A stretch of DNA of 64,000 nt from Enterococcus sp. BWR-S5 (GTDB lineage Bacteria; Bacillota; Bacilli; Lactobacillales; Enterococcaceae): NCBI RefSeq assembly GCF_016745255.1, contig NZ_JADOEQ010000018.1, forward strand, positions 33,705 through 97,704, given 5' to 3'. This document shows, in pieces, positions 15,877 through 24,353 of the stretch. The position numbers and the translations under genes were made by a program. How positions within the stretch are numbered: the first letter of the stretch is position 1; the number at the start of each line of letters is the position of its first letter. The notes beneath the pieces are model-generated. The model did no database searches, had not been told where the DNA came from, and was given only the letters and a program-made list of their open reading frames with translations.

Positions 15877-16625
15877 ACCAGCACCTTCTTTCCCTGTATT
15901 ACTGTACCTTTTTTCAAAATATCGTCTGTGATATGAATACCGTTTACACCGGCATGAATTGCCGCTTCTGCGCTTTTTACTTTTGGAATCATTCCACCGG
16001 TAACAACCTGCTCATCAATTAGAGCGTCAATCTCCGATAAAGAAACTTCTTCCAGATAACAGCTGTCCTTCATAATTCCGGCAACATCAGTTAAAAGATA
16101 TAACGCCTCTGCTTTCAATGCCGAAGCCACGTGACAGGCAGTATCATCTGCATTGATATTCAGCCACTTTCCTGATTTAGTCATTCCAAGCGGGGCAATG
16201 ATTGGGATATACCCTTTCTCAAGTAAATCAATCAGCAAATCTGTACGAACCTCGGTAACCTGTCCGACATGTCCCAATGTCTGCTTATCCAAATAATCAC
16301 CCACTATGATGCCATTACTTGAAGCATTCAGTCCTACTGCTGAAAGATTCTGTTGCTGAAAACGTGAGGTAATCAATGGTTGCACCTGACCAATCAAGAC
16401 CATTTGCGTAATTTTCAATACCTCCGAGGTTGTCACACGCAAGCCAGCTTTATGACAGACAGGTACATTCAAACGGCTCATCATCTCAGAAATATAATGA
16501 CCACCGCCATGAATAATGATGATTTTTTTTCCTTCAGTTCTCCATTCATGAATTTTTTTAAAAAACGACTCTGTCAAACAATCGCCTGCTGCTCCGCCTA
16601 TTTTTATAACAATCAGTTCCTCCAA
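15873..16625 (-). CDS. argB: Acetylglutamate kinase
   Basis: A 250-residue amino-acid kinase starting EELIVIKIGGAAG, with IIIHGGGHYISEMM, AVGLNASSNG, LNINADDTACHVA and the MIPKVKSAEAAIHAGV end typical of argB. It phosphorylates N-acetylglutamate. The start is TTG at 16625, with AGAGGTG about 8 bases upstream; no ATG is available in frame nearby. It follows argJ by 20 bp. Confidence 0.95.
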   Translation of the reverse strand: MEELIVIKIGGAAGDCLTESFFKKIHEWRTEGKKIIIIHGGGHYISEMMSRLNVPVCHKAGLRVTTSEVLKITQMVLIGQVQPLITSRFQQQNLSAVGLNASSNGIIVGDYLDKQTLGHVGQVTEVRTDLLIDLLEKGYIPIIAPLGMTKSGKWLNINADDTACHVASALKAEALYLLTDVAGIMKDSCYLEEVSLSEIDALIDEQVVTGGMIPKVKSAEAAIHAGVNGIHITDDILKKGTVIQGKKVLV

Positions 16626-16645
16626 TTGAATAACACCTCTCTGTC

Positions 16646-17839
16646 TTAAGTATGGTATAACGCATTAATTTCCACGTATTTGTAAGTTAGGTCACAGCCC
16701 CAGGCAGTTCCTTTTCCGGTTCCCTCTTGTAAATCTACAGTAATAACAATTTTATCCTGTACGAGGATTTCTCTCATCTTCATTTCTTCAAAGCTCTGCG
16801 GCTGACTATTCAATAGAACCGGCAAACCACCAATCGAAATATTAACCTTTTCAGGATTGATGGACGGGTCTGCGTAACCAATCGCACAAATGATTCTGCC
16901 CCAATTAGGATCAGCACCAAACATAGCCGTTTTCACTAAGGAAGAGCCAACAATTTTTTTGGCAATCATTCTGGCAGTCAGTTGATCCTTTCCGTGAATG
17001 ACATTGGCTTCAATCAGCTTGGTGGCGCCTTCGCCGTCTTGAGCAATCATTTTTGCCAGTTCTTCCATCACTACGCTGAGCATCATTGTAAATTCGTCGT
17101 AGTCTGCTGTTTCTTTTTGAAGGACTGAATGACCCGCAGCGCCGTTGGCAAGAAGCAGAACCATGTCATTTGTCGAAGTATCACCGTCTACAGTTATTTG
17201 ATTGAAGGTTCTATCGGTCACCTTCTTTAAGGCTTCTTGGAGTAAAGACTTTTCAATCACTGCATCTGTCGTGATAAAAGCCAGCATGGTTGCCATATTG
17301 GGATGAATCATCCCAGAACCTTTAGCAACGCCCGCCATCGTTACCTTCGTTCCTCCAATTGTTCCCTCAACGACGATTTCCTTGGTCCGAGTGTCAGTGG
17401 TCAAAATAGCTTCATGAAAGCTTTGAGGCGTCCCCTCCGTTTTATATAGTCCAAGAATTCCTTTCTTGATTTTGCCCATTGGCAGCTCTTGACCAATGAC
17501 TCCTGTTGACGCTACGGCTACGGCATCCGTTGGAATACTTAGCTTTTCGGCTGCTAAACGTTGCATTTCCTGTGCATGAAGAATTCCGTTTTTTCCTGTA
17601 CAGGCATTAGCATTTCCCGAATTAACAACTATTGCCTGTATAGTATCGGAAGCAAGTGCTCCCTTTGTTACTTGAATTGGTGCAGCCTGAACTGCATTAG
17701 TCGTGAATACTCCCGCCGCTTGTGCAGGATACTTTGAATAAATCCATCCGATATCTTTTCGTTTACGCTTTAATCCGCTGTGAAAGCCGTCCGCGTAAAA
17801 TCCTGCTGGTGCTGCAATTGTCCCGTTGATTATTTTCAT
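16646..17839 (-). CDS. argJ: Bifunctional ornithine acetyltransferase / acetylglutamate synthase
   Basis: A 397-residue ArgJ precursor. It contains the self-cleavage site in GMIHPNMATMLAFITTDA (cut before the Thr of MATML), giving alpha and beta chains, and FNQITVDGDTSTNDMV. It transfers the acetyl group from acetylornithine to glutamate, recycling it for the cyclic arginine pathway. I use ATG 17839 (MKIINGTIAAPAGF, RBS AGGGAG); a longer frame into argC has no RBS. Lack of argA in the operon fits a bifunctional enzyme. Confidence 0.95.
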   Translation of the reverse strand: MKIINGTIAAPAGFYADGFHSGLKRKRKDIGWIYSKYPAQAAGVFTTNAVQAAPIQVTKGALASDTIQAIVVNSGNANACTGKNGILHAQEMQRLAAEKLSIPTDAVAVASTGVIGQELPMGKIKKGILGLYKTEGTPQSFHEAILTTDTRTKEIVVEGTIGGTKVTMAGVAKGSGMIHPNMATMLAFITTDAVIEKSLLQEALKKVTDRTFNQITVDGDTSTNDMVLLLANGAAGHSVLQKETADYDEFTMMLSVVMEELAKMIAQDGEGATKLIEANVIHGKDQLTARMIAKKIVGSSLVKTAMFGADPNWGRIICAIGYADPSINPEKVNISIGGLPVLLNSQPQSFEEMKMREILVQDKIVITVDLQEGTGKGTAWGCDLTYKYVEINALYHT

Positions 17840-17852
17840 ACATTCTTTCTCC

Positions 17853-18881
17853 CTATGGATAGATTGGTACCTGTAACAGCCCTTCGCTTTCAGAAAACCC
17901 ACTAAAAAGATTCAAATTCTGAATTGCTTGACCTGCGGCACCCTTCCCTAAATTGTCAATCACTGTAACAAGTGTAACTATGTCTGTCTGCTCATTAACA
18001 GAGAGACCAATGTCGCAAAAGTTCGTTCCGATAATCTGCTTCAAGACAGGATAACTATTCTTTTCATGCACACGGACGAACGGTTTCTTTTCATAATGTG
18101 TTTGATAAAGATGGATAAGCTCTTCTGTCTTCAGCTTATTCTTAAGTCTTCCATACGATGTCATAAAAATTCCCCTCGTTACCGGAATCAATGATGTCGT
18201 AAATTGGATACCTTTGAGCTTCGGTGCCCAGCATTGAAATTGCTGAACGATTTCCGGAATGTGCTGGTGCTCATTCATTTTGTAGACACTCATATTGTCA
18301 TTTGCCTCAGTAAAATGACTAGCTTGAGACAATGCTTTCCCCGCTCCGGACAGACCTGATTTTCCATCAATAATAATCGAGTTTAGATCAATCAGCTCTT
18401 CTTGAAGCAGTGGAGCAAAGCTGAGCTCTGCCGCAGTTGCATAACAACCAGGATTCGCGATAAAAGGTTTAGAAACATCCTGCCTGTACTCTGCTAACCC
18501 ATACTCAAAGGAGTCAATCAGAGGGTAATGCTTCGCTTCTTTTTTGTACCATTGCTCATAAGCCCCTTTTTCCCTCAGACGAAAGTCTCCTGATAAATCA
18601 ATTACCGGAAAACCGCTTTTTACAAATGGAACAGCGACATCTTTGGATACTCCTGAGGGCAATGCCAGAAAGACCAAATCGCTTTGTGCCATAATCTTCT
18701 CTACGTCTATCGGCTCCAACGATAGTGACAGCAAGCCCTTGAGATACGGATACACACTATCTATCGGCTGCTTTTCTGTCTGGCTGTGTATAGAAACAAT
18801 TTCAACTGATGGATGATTATATAAGTAGCGAATCAACTCTAATCCGCTATAGCCAGTCGCTCCAATAATAGAAACCTTCAT
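17853..18881 (-). CDS. argC: N-acetyl-gamma-glutamyl-phosphate reductase
   Basis: A 342-residue protein with the NADP-binding start MKVSIIGATGYSGLELIRYL, the catalytic-Cys motif FIANPGCYATAAELS and GLSGAGKALS. It reduces N-acetylglutamyl phosphate to the semialdehyde. It is first in the operon, 13 bp before argJ. ATG 18881 is preferred to the TTG one codon upstream (RBS GAGGTG). A textbook promoter lies 50-78 bp upstream. Confidence 0.95.
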   Translation of the reverse strand: MKVSIIGATGYSGLELIRYLYNHPSVEIVSIHSQTEKQPIDSVYPYLKGLLSLSLEPIDVEKIMAQSDLVFLALPSGVSKDVAVPFVKSGFPVIDLSGDFRLREKGAYEQWYKKEAKHYPLIDSFEYGLAEYRQDVSKPFIANPGCYATAAELSFAPLLQEELIDLNSIIIDGKSGLSGAGKALSQASHFTEANDNMSVYKMNEHQHIPEIVQQFQCWAPKLKGIQFTTSLIPVTRGIFMTSYGRLKNKLKTEELIHLYQTHYEKKPFVRVHEKNSYPVLKQIIGTNFCDIGLSVNEQTDIVTLVTVIDNLGKGAAGQAIQNLNLFSGFSESEGLLQVPIYP

Positions 18882-18930
18882 CAATTTTCACCTCTTCATT
18901 TTCTTTTCATAAAAAAGAAACGTTTTTCAC

Positions 18931-18959
18931 ATTATAGTTTCATAATCAGATGAAGTCAA
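18931..18959 (-). promoter_or_regulatory. Sigma-A promoter of argCJBDF
   Basis: On the minus strand TTGACT (18954-18959), a 17-nt spacer and TATAAT (18931-18936). Confidence 0.88.
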
Positions 18960-18996
18960 CGGTTTTTTATTAATTTATGAGCAAAAATAGAAAAAA

Positions 18997-19032
18997 TATG
19001 CATTATACTCGAAAAAAAATGAATATTATCAA
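18997..19032 (-). promoter_or_regulatory. ARG-box-like half sites upstream of argC
   Basis: Minus-strand half sites TATAATGCATA (~18997-19007) and GATAATATTCATT (19018-19030) resemble halves of the ArgR/AhrC box (TNTGAATWWWWATTCANW), 40-75 bp upstream of the -35. Neither is a complete 18-mer. ArgR repression of an arg operon is expected from other Firmicutes. Confidence 0.5.
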
Positions 19033-19053
19033 CTGATAATCGTTTTTTTATGC

Positions 19054-19101
19054 ATAAAAAAAGAAGAGCAGTCATTTTCAATTCGAAAACGCTCCACTCT
19101 T
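19054..19101 (-). terminator. Terminator of the DUF554 gene
   Basis: On the minus strand AAGAG…TTTTC pairs with GAAAA…CTCTT around a small loop (an internal loop in the middle), followed by a long T-run. Confidence 0.7.
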
Positions 19102-19132
19102 TTTTTTACTAGCCGACTGATTTTTTTCAAGA

Positions 19133-19834
19133 TTAAAAGAAATAATACTGTCCTACTATTAAGAGAACCAAAATAATGATTCCCGGCAGGTAGTTCGATA
19201 CTCTGATTTTTGTCAAGCCCACGATATTCAGCCCAATAGCCAAAATCATCAACCCGCCAATCCCACTGATTCCAGCCATCAGTAAATCCAGCAATGCCTC
19301 AGGAACATAGCCCATCAGCAGACTGGCTCCTACAGCTATCAAGCCTTGGTATAGAAGAACCGGTATAGAAGAAAAGAGCACCCCAACACCTAGTGTGGCA
19401 GTGAGCATAATAGCCATAAAACCATCCATTACCGATTTAGTCAGCAGTGTTTGATGATTCCCGGAGACACCACTTTCAATTGCACCAATAATCGCCATTG
19501 ATCCAACAAGAAATATCAGCGTAGCAGTCACAAAACCTTCTGCGAAATTACTTCCTGATTTTGCAAAACGTTTCTCAAGATACAAGCCAAACTGATTCAT
19601 CCGATCTTCTATTTTAGCAAATTCACCAATCATCGCGCCTAAGCATAAGCTAATCAACACGAGAATAAACGAATCCGCTTTAAACGACATCTGGATTCCC
19701 AATGCAATGACACCTAAGCCAATCCCTTTTGTAACGGTATCCTTTGTTTCTTCACTCAAATTTCGTAAAACAGCTCCTGCTAAGCTCCCGACGACAATAG
19801 CTGCAGCATTTACGATTGACCCTAATAAAATCAT
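19133..19834 (-). CDS. DUF554 (YdfK-type) membrane protein
   Basis: A 233-residue polytopic protein with about seven helices. The Gly-rich first helix MILLGSIVNAAAIVVGSLAG, GLGVIALGIQMS, LCLGAMIGEF and the C-terminal GGLMILAIGLNI are typical of the DUF554 family, whose transport substrate is unknown. It is a single-gene unit with its own terminator. The start has an AGGGAAAAG RBS. Upstream lie 296 bp without a gene, containing a hairpin and an extended -10. Confidence 0.88.
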   Translation of the reverse strand: MILLGSIVNAAAIVVGSLAGAVLRNLSEETKDTVTKGIGLGVIALGIQMSFKADSFILVLISLCLGAMIGEFAKIEDRMNQFGLYLEKRFAKSGSNFAEGFVTATLIFLVGSMAIIGAIESGVSGNHQTLLTKSVMDGFMAIMLTATLGVGVLFSSIPVLLYQGLIAVGASLLMGYVPEALLDLLMAGISGIGGLMILAIGLNIVGLTKIRVSNYLPGIIILVLLIVGQYYFF

Positions 19835-19966
19835 ACTTTTCCCTCAGAGACTGAACACGCTCAATGCTTAGGTGTTTATAATGCTGTCAAAGCGCATTCC
19901 TATAGCTCACCTGTAAAACAATAGCTGCCCTCAGTTCCTTTACCTCCATGATTGATTCATTATAAA

Positions 19967-20022
19967 AGAGTGAAACGAGTCTTTGTTACGACGCACGTCT
20001 CACTCTCAGTTTTCTTATTATA
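19967..20022 (-). promoter_or_regulatory. Hairpin and extended -10 between the Fem and DUF554 genes
   Basis: On the minus strand TGCTATAAT (20017-20025) is an extended -10. Just after it comes a 10-bp hairpin (AGAGTGAGAC / GTTTCACTCT, 19967-20006) followed by TTTATAAT. The hairpin may end the Fem transcript or sit in the ~175-nt DUF554 leader, which also contains a 20-codon frame beginning in a GGAGG-rich stretch. I recognise no known riboswitch. Confidence 0.45.
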
Positions 20023-20130
20023 GCATGTTATTTTCAAATAGCTCCAAAATAATTTCAGAAATGACTGCAATTTGTTGAAAAGCTATTGTATCTTCCAAAA
20101 TTTTCAGAGTCTTCGTTGCAGGACTGGAAA

Positions 20131-21135
20131 TCATGCAAGAAAACGCTCATAGGCTGCTTGGTCATACACCTTATCAATTTCACCGATAAATTCTGTTGGC
20201 TCACTCGGACGGACAAAACCATTTTTGAACTGGAACAGACCATCTTCATTACTCAATGCGAAGACGCCGCCGAAATCATAGCCTTCTCGTCCTTCAGCCA
20301 ACGCCCACTTAATCCCTTCCCAATTAACCAAATAAGGAGCCATCAACACTTGATTCTCATGGGTACTTCCTGCATACATATACCAGACTTTTTTACCGGA
20401 CAAAAAGCATAAGCCTCCCGCATCCGGTACGCCACTAATTGAGACAATGATGATTTTCATACGGCCAGTTGCTAAGAATGTATCTGCCAACCGTTGGAAA
20501 TACGCCCAAGGTCGATAAGAAATCCCATGTCGTTCGCTGGTTGTTACATACAGCTTATAAAAAACTTCCAGGTCTTCTTGGTTGGAGGATAGCTTACTTT
20601 CCAAGCCATTCTTCTCTGCATAGCGAATGCGGTACCTTGTTTTTCCATAGAAGCCAGCTAAAACCTCTTCCTCAGTTTTATCCTTTAAGTTCACAACCAT
20701 GTTATATCTTGGTTGAATGGTTCCTTTGCCGCTAAGCTCCCTGTTTCGTACCACAAAACCAGTATCCTCCAACTGCTGGTTTAAGCTTTCTGTATACTCA
20801 TATTCAGGGTCCATTCTCAGCAAAAAAACGTCTCTTTTTTTCAACTCTTCCTCTGCTTCTTGAACTAATCGCTGAATATAGTCAATAGACGGCTCTTTCA
20901 TTACGGGCCCTTTGCTTGCGTAGGCAAACCTTTTATCGCCTACATTTTTAATCATCAGAATCGACATCGCAGCAACAATTGTCTCGTTCTCTTCCAAGTA
21001 CACATACAACGGTTCCCAGTTATCTTTGACACGGCTCCAGCCTGTTTCTTGAGTGATTGATCCATAATTGGCGTTTCGAATAAATTGATTGTATTCTTTC
21101 ATTCGTTTTTTATCTTCACTATTAATAATTGGCAT
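20131..21135 (-). CDS. FemX/MurM-type peptidoglycan bridge aminoacyltransferase
   Basis: A 334-residue protein of the FemABX family, two GNAT-like domains. Typical parts are the NYGSITQETGWSRVKDNWEPLYVY start, LLRMDPEYEY, YNMVVNLKDKTEEEVLAGFYGKTRYRIRYAEK, and the C-terminal YDFGGVF and GLFQFKNGF. These enzymes add an amino acid from aminoacyl-tRNA to the lysine of the peptidoglycan precursor. The length matches Weissella FemX (one unit, no tRNA-synthetase-like coiled-coil arm) rather than the ~400-residue BppA proteins. The start follows GAGGAG with 9-nt spacing; an upstream frame is ignored. It lies beyond the terminator of the wal operon. Confidence 0.88.
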   Translation of the reverse strand: MPIINSEDKKRMKEYNQFIRNANYGSITQETGWSRVKDNWEPLYVYLEENETIVAAMSILMIKNVGDKRFAYASKGPVMKEPSIDYIQRLVQEAEEELKKRDVFLLRMDPEYEYTESLNQQLEDTGFVVRNRELSGKGTIQPRYNMVVNLKDKTEEEVLAGFYGKTRYRIRYAEKNGLESKLSSNQEDLEVFYKLYVTTSERHGISYRPWAYFQRLADTFLATGRMKIIIVSISGVPDAGGLCFLSGKKVWYMYAGSTHENQVLMAPYLVNWEGIKWALAEGREGYDFGGVFALSNEDGLFQFKNGFVRPSEPTEFIGEIDKVYDQAAYERFLA

Positions 21136-21249
21136 TTGTATCCACTCCTCTGTTATCCAGAGATTACGATACACGTGCATGCTTAAATCTACCTTAAAGG
21201 CGTTGCTGCTGTATTTATGAGATAAAGAAAGCCAGCTTATATGCAGGTA

Positions 21250-21284
21250 TACAAAAAGCCCCTGACATGGAATCGTCAGGAAGC
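21250..21284 (-). terminator. Terminator of the wal operon
   Basis: On the minus strand CCTGAC / GTCAGG extended by G-T pairs (GCTTCCTGAC … GTCAGGGGC), followed by TTTTTG, 41 bp after walJ. Confidence 0.82.
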
Positions 21285-21324
21285 TCATATTTTTCTTCAG
21301 ATTGATTGTTAACAGCTCCGACAG

Positions 21325-22149
21325 CTATATTGAAAAAAGCTCAGTCGCAGCTTCCGGATCGGTATCATAGACGTTAAAAGTGTGCCCAACACCCAGACCA
21401 TATTCGGTCAGGATTGACTCCATCGCCATCTGAGCCAGCTCTTTCATATTGTTCTCTTTACTCAAATGTCCAAGATAGATACGCTTGGTATTCGGCCCAA
21501 TAACATCAGCCATAACCAGTGCGCCATCATCATTGGAAAGATGACCTTGATCTCCAAGAATGCGCTGTTTCAAGCTCCAAGGATACGCTCCAGCTCGAAG
21601 CATGCCCAAATCATGGTTGCTTTCAATCAAATACGCATCTGCATCACGAACAATTCCGCGGACATGGTCGCTGCAGTATCCAGTATCAGTCAAAATAACA
21701 AATGATTTATTGTCTTTATGGAAACGATAAAATTGAGGCGCTGCTGCATCGTGAGATACACCAAAACTTTCTACATCTACGTCTCCCATCGTAAGCACTT
21801 TACCCATTTCAAAAATATGCTTCTGTTCAAGGGCAACATTCCCAATCATAGGGTCCATCGCCTGCCATGTTTTTTCATTGGCATAAACATCCAGCTTATA
21901 TTTCCGAGCTAAGACACCAACACCATGGATATGGTCTCGATGCTCATGTGTTACGAGAACTGCATCCAATTCCTCCGGCTTACGTCCTACCTCCGCCAAT
22001 AACGACGTGATTTTTTTTCCGCTTAACCCGGCATCTACCAGTATCTTCTTCTCTTTTGTTTCTATAAAAAGGGAATTGCCGGTACTGCCGCTGGCAAGCA
22101 CACTGACATTAAATGTGTTTTCCTGATCCATCTCTACGCTTCCCTTCAT
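21325..22149 (-). CDS. walJ: WalJ (YycJ/VicX) metallo-beta-lactamase-fold protein
   Basis: A 274-residue cytoplasmic protein with FNVSVLASGSTGNSLFIE, the metal motif VTHEHRDHIHG, VILTDTGYCSD and LIESNHD. It belongs to the MBL-fold exonuclease-like family; YycJ/WalJ has been linked to DNA replication or repair and to cell-wall control. It is last in walRKHIJ, 33 bp after walI. ATG 22149 is given; ATG 22131 with GAAGGGAAG just upstream is an equally likely start. Confidence 0.92.
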   Translation of the reverse strand: MKGSVEMDQENTFNVSVLASGSTGNSLFIETKEKKILVDAGLSGKKITSLLAEVGRKPEELDAVLVTHEHRDHIHGVGVLARKYKLDVYANEKTWQAMDPMIGNVALEQKHIFEMGKVLTMGDVDVESFGVSHDAAAPQFYRFHKDNKSFVILTDTGYCSDHVRGIVRDADAYLIESNHDLGMLRAGAYPWSLKQRILGDQGHLSNDDGALVMADVIGPNTKRIYLGHLSKENNMKELAQMAMESILTEYGLGVGHTFNVYDTDPEAATELFSI

Positions 22150-22182
22150 TTCTATTCCTTACAGCACCCTATTATACAATCA

Positions 22183-23052
22183 TCAGCCGTGATTTTCCAC
22201 CCTGGTAACTGTATTATTTGTAATTATCGTATTGCTCATTGCATTAACCTGCTCAATTTGCAACGTCTTTTCATTGGAGGATATCCCGATGAACCAAACC
22301 GGAACATACACGTTTTTCTCCCTAATCTGATAGATACAGCTGTAGGCCAGCTTTGAGAAAGTAATCGTTGAATTACTTGGAATTTTACTATTGATGTAAA
22401 GCGTTTCTACTGCCTCACGCTCTGTATATAAAGTAGATTTTTCTCTTAATTTTTCAAGGTTCTCAACATGGTATTGCGTATAGTTGACAATCTTAAAAAG
22501 CTCATCCGTTTCATGCTTTTCTAAGGACAATGAAATCTCCGCACTGTCATCCCTGAAAGCAATTCCTTCATAAACCTGAGAAACTGTGACTTCAGGAAAA
22601 TCACCTGTCAGGTTAGAAAATTGAGGAAGATACGCATATTCGTTTCCATACAAAACATTTTCGGGATTCGCCAAGAATTCAGATAATGTTGTCTCTACAT
22701 TTTTTGGATCAATGTAGTAGTTCGAAGATGGATAACGGATCATTCCATTCTCAATAATATCTGTATTGTAACGAAAAAGATTATTATCCCCTTGGTCGAT
22801 TCGTTTTTGTTGGATAACTTCATAGAAATTGGATTTTTCACCGCTGAGGTAATAACCCTCTATTTGATTCGTAGAAAACGTCCCTTTATGCTCAATATTT
22901 TCTTTTTCTAGGCGTTTTTCCAAGCTTTCTGTCCGATCAGAGTACGAAACGTTACTTTCATCTTGCAGCCCTTCACGATAAATACTGAATAGAAAAATAT
23001 TGACACCTAAAAACACTAAAAAGAAAATCCACTCGATTCGTTTAAAATCCAT
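22183..23052 (-). CDS. walI: WalI (YycI) membrane regulator of WalK
   Basis: A 289-residue protein with an N-terminal membrane anchor (MDFKRIEWIFFLVFLGVNIFLF, residues 1-22) and a large extracytoplasmic part. In Bacillus, YycI and YycH bind the WalK sensor in the membrane and restrain (or, in staphylococci, assist) it. The start overlaps the walH stop, indicating coupling. Recognition rests on the anchor pattern, length and position. Confidence 0.9.
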   Translation of the reverse strand: MDFKRIEWIFFLVFLGVNIFLFSIYREGLQDESNVSYSDRTESLEKRLEKENIEHKGTFSTNQIEGYYLSGEKSNFYEVIQQKRIDQGDNNLFRYNTDIIENGMIRYPSSNYYIDPKNVETTLSEFLANPENVLYGNEYAYLPQFSNLTGDFPEVTVSQVYEGIAFRDDSAEISLSLEKHETDELFKIVNYTQYHVENLEKLREKSTLYTEREAVETLYINSKIPSNSTITFSKLAYSCIYQIREKNVYVPVWFIGISSNEKTLQIEQVNAMSNTIITNNTVTRVENHG

Positions 23053-24353
23053 TACTGCACCTCCCAGTTCGCAAGTTTTTCCAGCAACTCACGTTCCGGA
23101 TACCACTGGTCACGGTAATAAATATACCACTCAGGAGTCAAATCTACTACCTGCTTGGTTTCTTCCAACCTTTGCCATGTGTAGCCAATAATAATCGATT
23201 TGATTTCTGTATCATCTGCACCATATGCTGCCAGTGTAGCCAATAAATCGGTTGAATCCTTTAAGACCACCTCTTCCTCCGAAGGAATCGGTACCTGAAT
23301 CGTATCAACGCTCGCATCAATCGCTATTTTCGGATGTTCTGAATTACGTCCGGTTACAGAGACCTTTACTTGCCCACGATTACTTTCACTGAACACAGGA
23401 AATCCTTCAACAAACGTTCGGTAATTGACTGTTCCATCCGAAGAGTCGAAGTAGCGTAAATTCCCAATATTCGCGCCCATCTTCTTCACATAACTGAAGC
23501 TGTCTGAATAAATATTTTGTTCATCAGAATCATTTCTTAAACTTCCGCTAAAATGAACCGTTCCCAGCTCATTAACAGTCAGCTTTTCAGAGCCTTTCGT
23601 ATAAGAAATATCAGCACTGTCTTCATTGGTTTGGATATTCTCTGTATCGCTAAAGAAAGCATTCCTAAACAATGTAATTGGTTGAGAAGCCAATATATAA
23701 CTATATTTTTTCAGCTTCAGACCAGTCACCATATAATAGGACTTATCTGCAAGCTCGGATTGTTCAGCGACATCGAAGTAGGTCAACCCTTCTTTTTTAA
23801 GTAACGGTTCAACCACCGAGCGTTCAAGAGAGATGCTTGTTTCATAGACAATTTTGTTGGCAAAATCAAAGAAAAACAGCTTCTTCTCAGAATAGTCAAC
23901 TTGCAATCGATTAAAATAGGCCTGATCCATTGAAACATCCGTTTCACCCAACTTAATGCCGTATGTCTTTAAATACTCTGAAAGTAGGAAACGCCCCTCA
24001 TACATCAGCTCAAATCCTGAGCGTTCTGTATAATAACGATTGAAAGCTTCTACATCTCCATTAACAACAACAGAAAGCGAGCCGAACTCACTTTCACTAA
24101 TTTGCTTTTGTACAGAGCTGATTAGGCTCTCGCTGGCGGTCAGGCTCATACCTGTTTCCTCCATTCGAATCAGACGAATTGGGGCAAAGGTTTCCTGACT
24201 GGTCCGCTCCTTAATAGTCGTAGTGACTTTGGTCTCACCTTGATTGAGTGTTTCTTTATTAGAGGGGCTGACCCAGATTGACCAAGAGAAATACAGACTG
24301 AGGAGAATCATTGCGATTAACCCCGGTCGAATCAATTTTTCTAAAAACGTCAT
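23052..24353 (-). CDS. walH: WalH (YycH) membrane regulator of WalK
   Basis: A 433-residue protein from ATG 24353, which overlaps the walK stop (ATGA) with GAGGAGG ~10 bases upstream; an ATG 9 bp earlier is too close to that RBS. One N-terminal helix (LIRPGLIAMILLSLYFSWSIWVSP) is followed by a ~400-residue extracytoplasmic domain of the YycH type. It works with WalI on the WalK sensor. Confidence 0.91.
   Translation of the reverse strand: MTFLEKLIRPGLIAMILLSLYFSWSIWVSPSNKETLNQGETKVTTTIKERTSQETFAPIRLIRMEETGMSLTASESLISSVQKQISESEFGSLSVVVNGDVEAFNRYYTERSGFELMYEGRFLLSEYLKTYGIKLGETDVSMDQAYFNRLQVDYSEKKLFFFDFANKIVYETSISLERSVVEPLLKKEGLTYFDVAEQSELADKSYYMVTGLKLKKYSYILASQPITLFRNAFFSDTENIQTNEDSADISYTKGSEKLTVNELGTVHFSGSLRNDSDEQNIYSDSFSYVKKMGANIGNLRYFDSSDGTVNYRTFVEGFPVFSESNRGQVKVSVTGRNSEHPKIAIDASVDTIQVPIPSEEEVVLKDSTDLLATLAAYGADDTEIKSIIIGYTWQRLEETKQVVDLTPEWYIYYRDQWYPERELLEKLANWEVQ

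Noticed and set aside
21136..21288. 51-residue extension of the Fem transferase
   Set aside because: It overlaps the wal terminator, and GAGGAG directly precedes the ATG at 21135.
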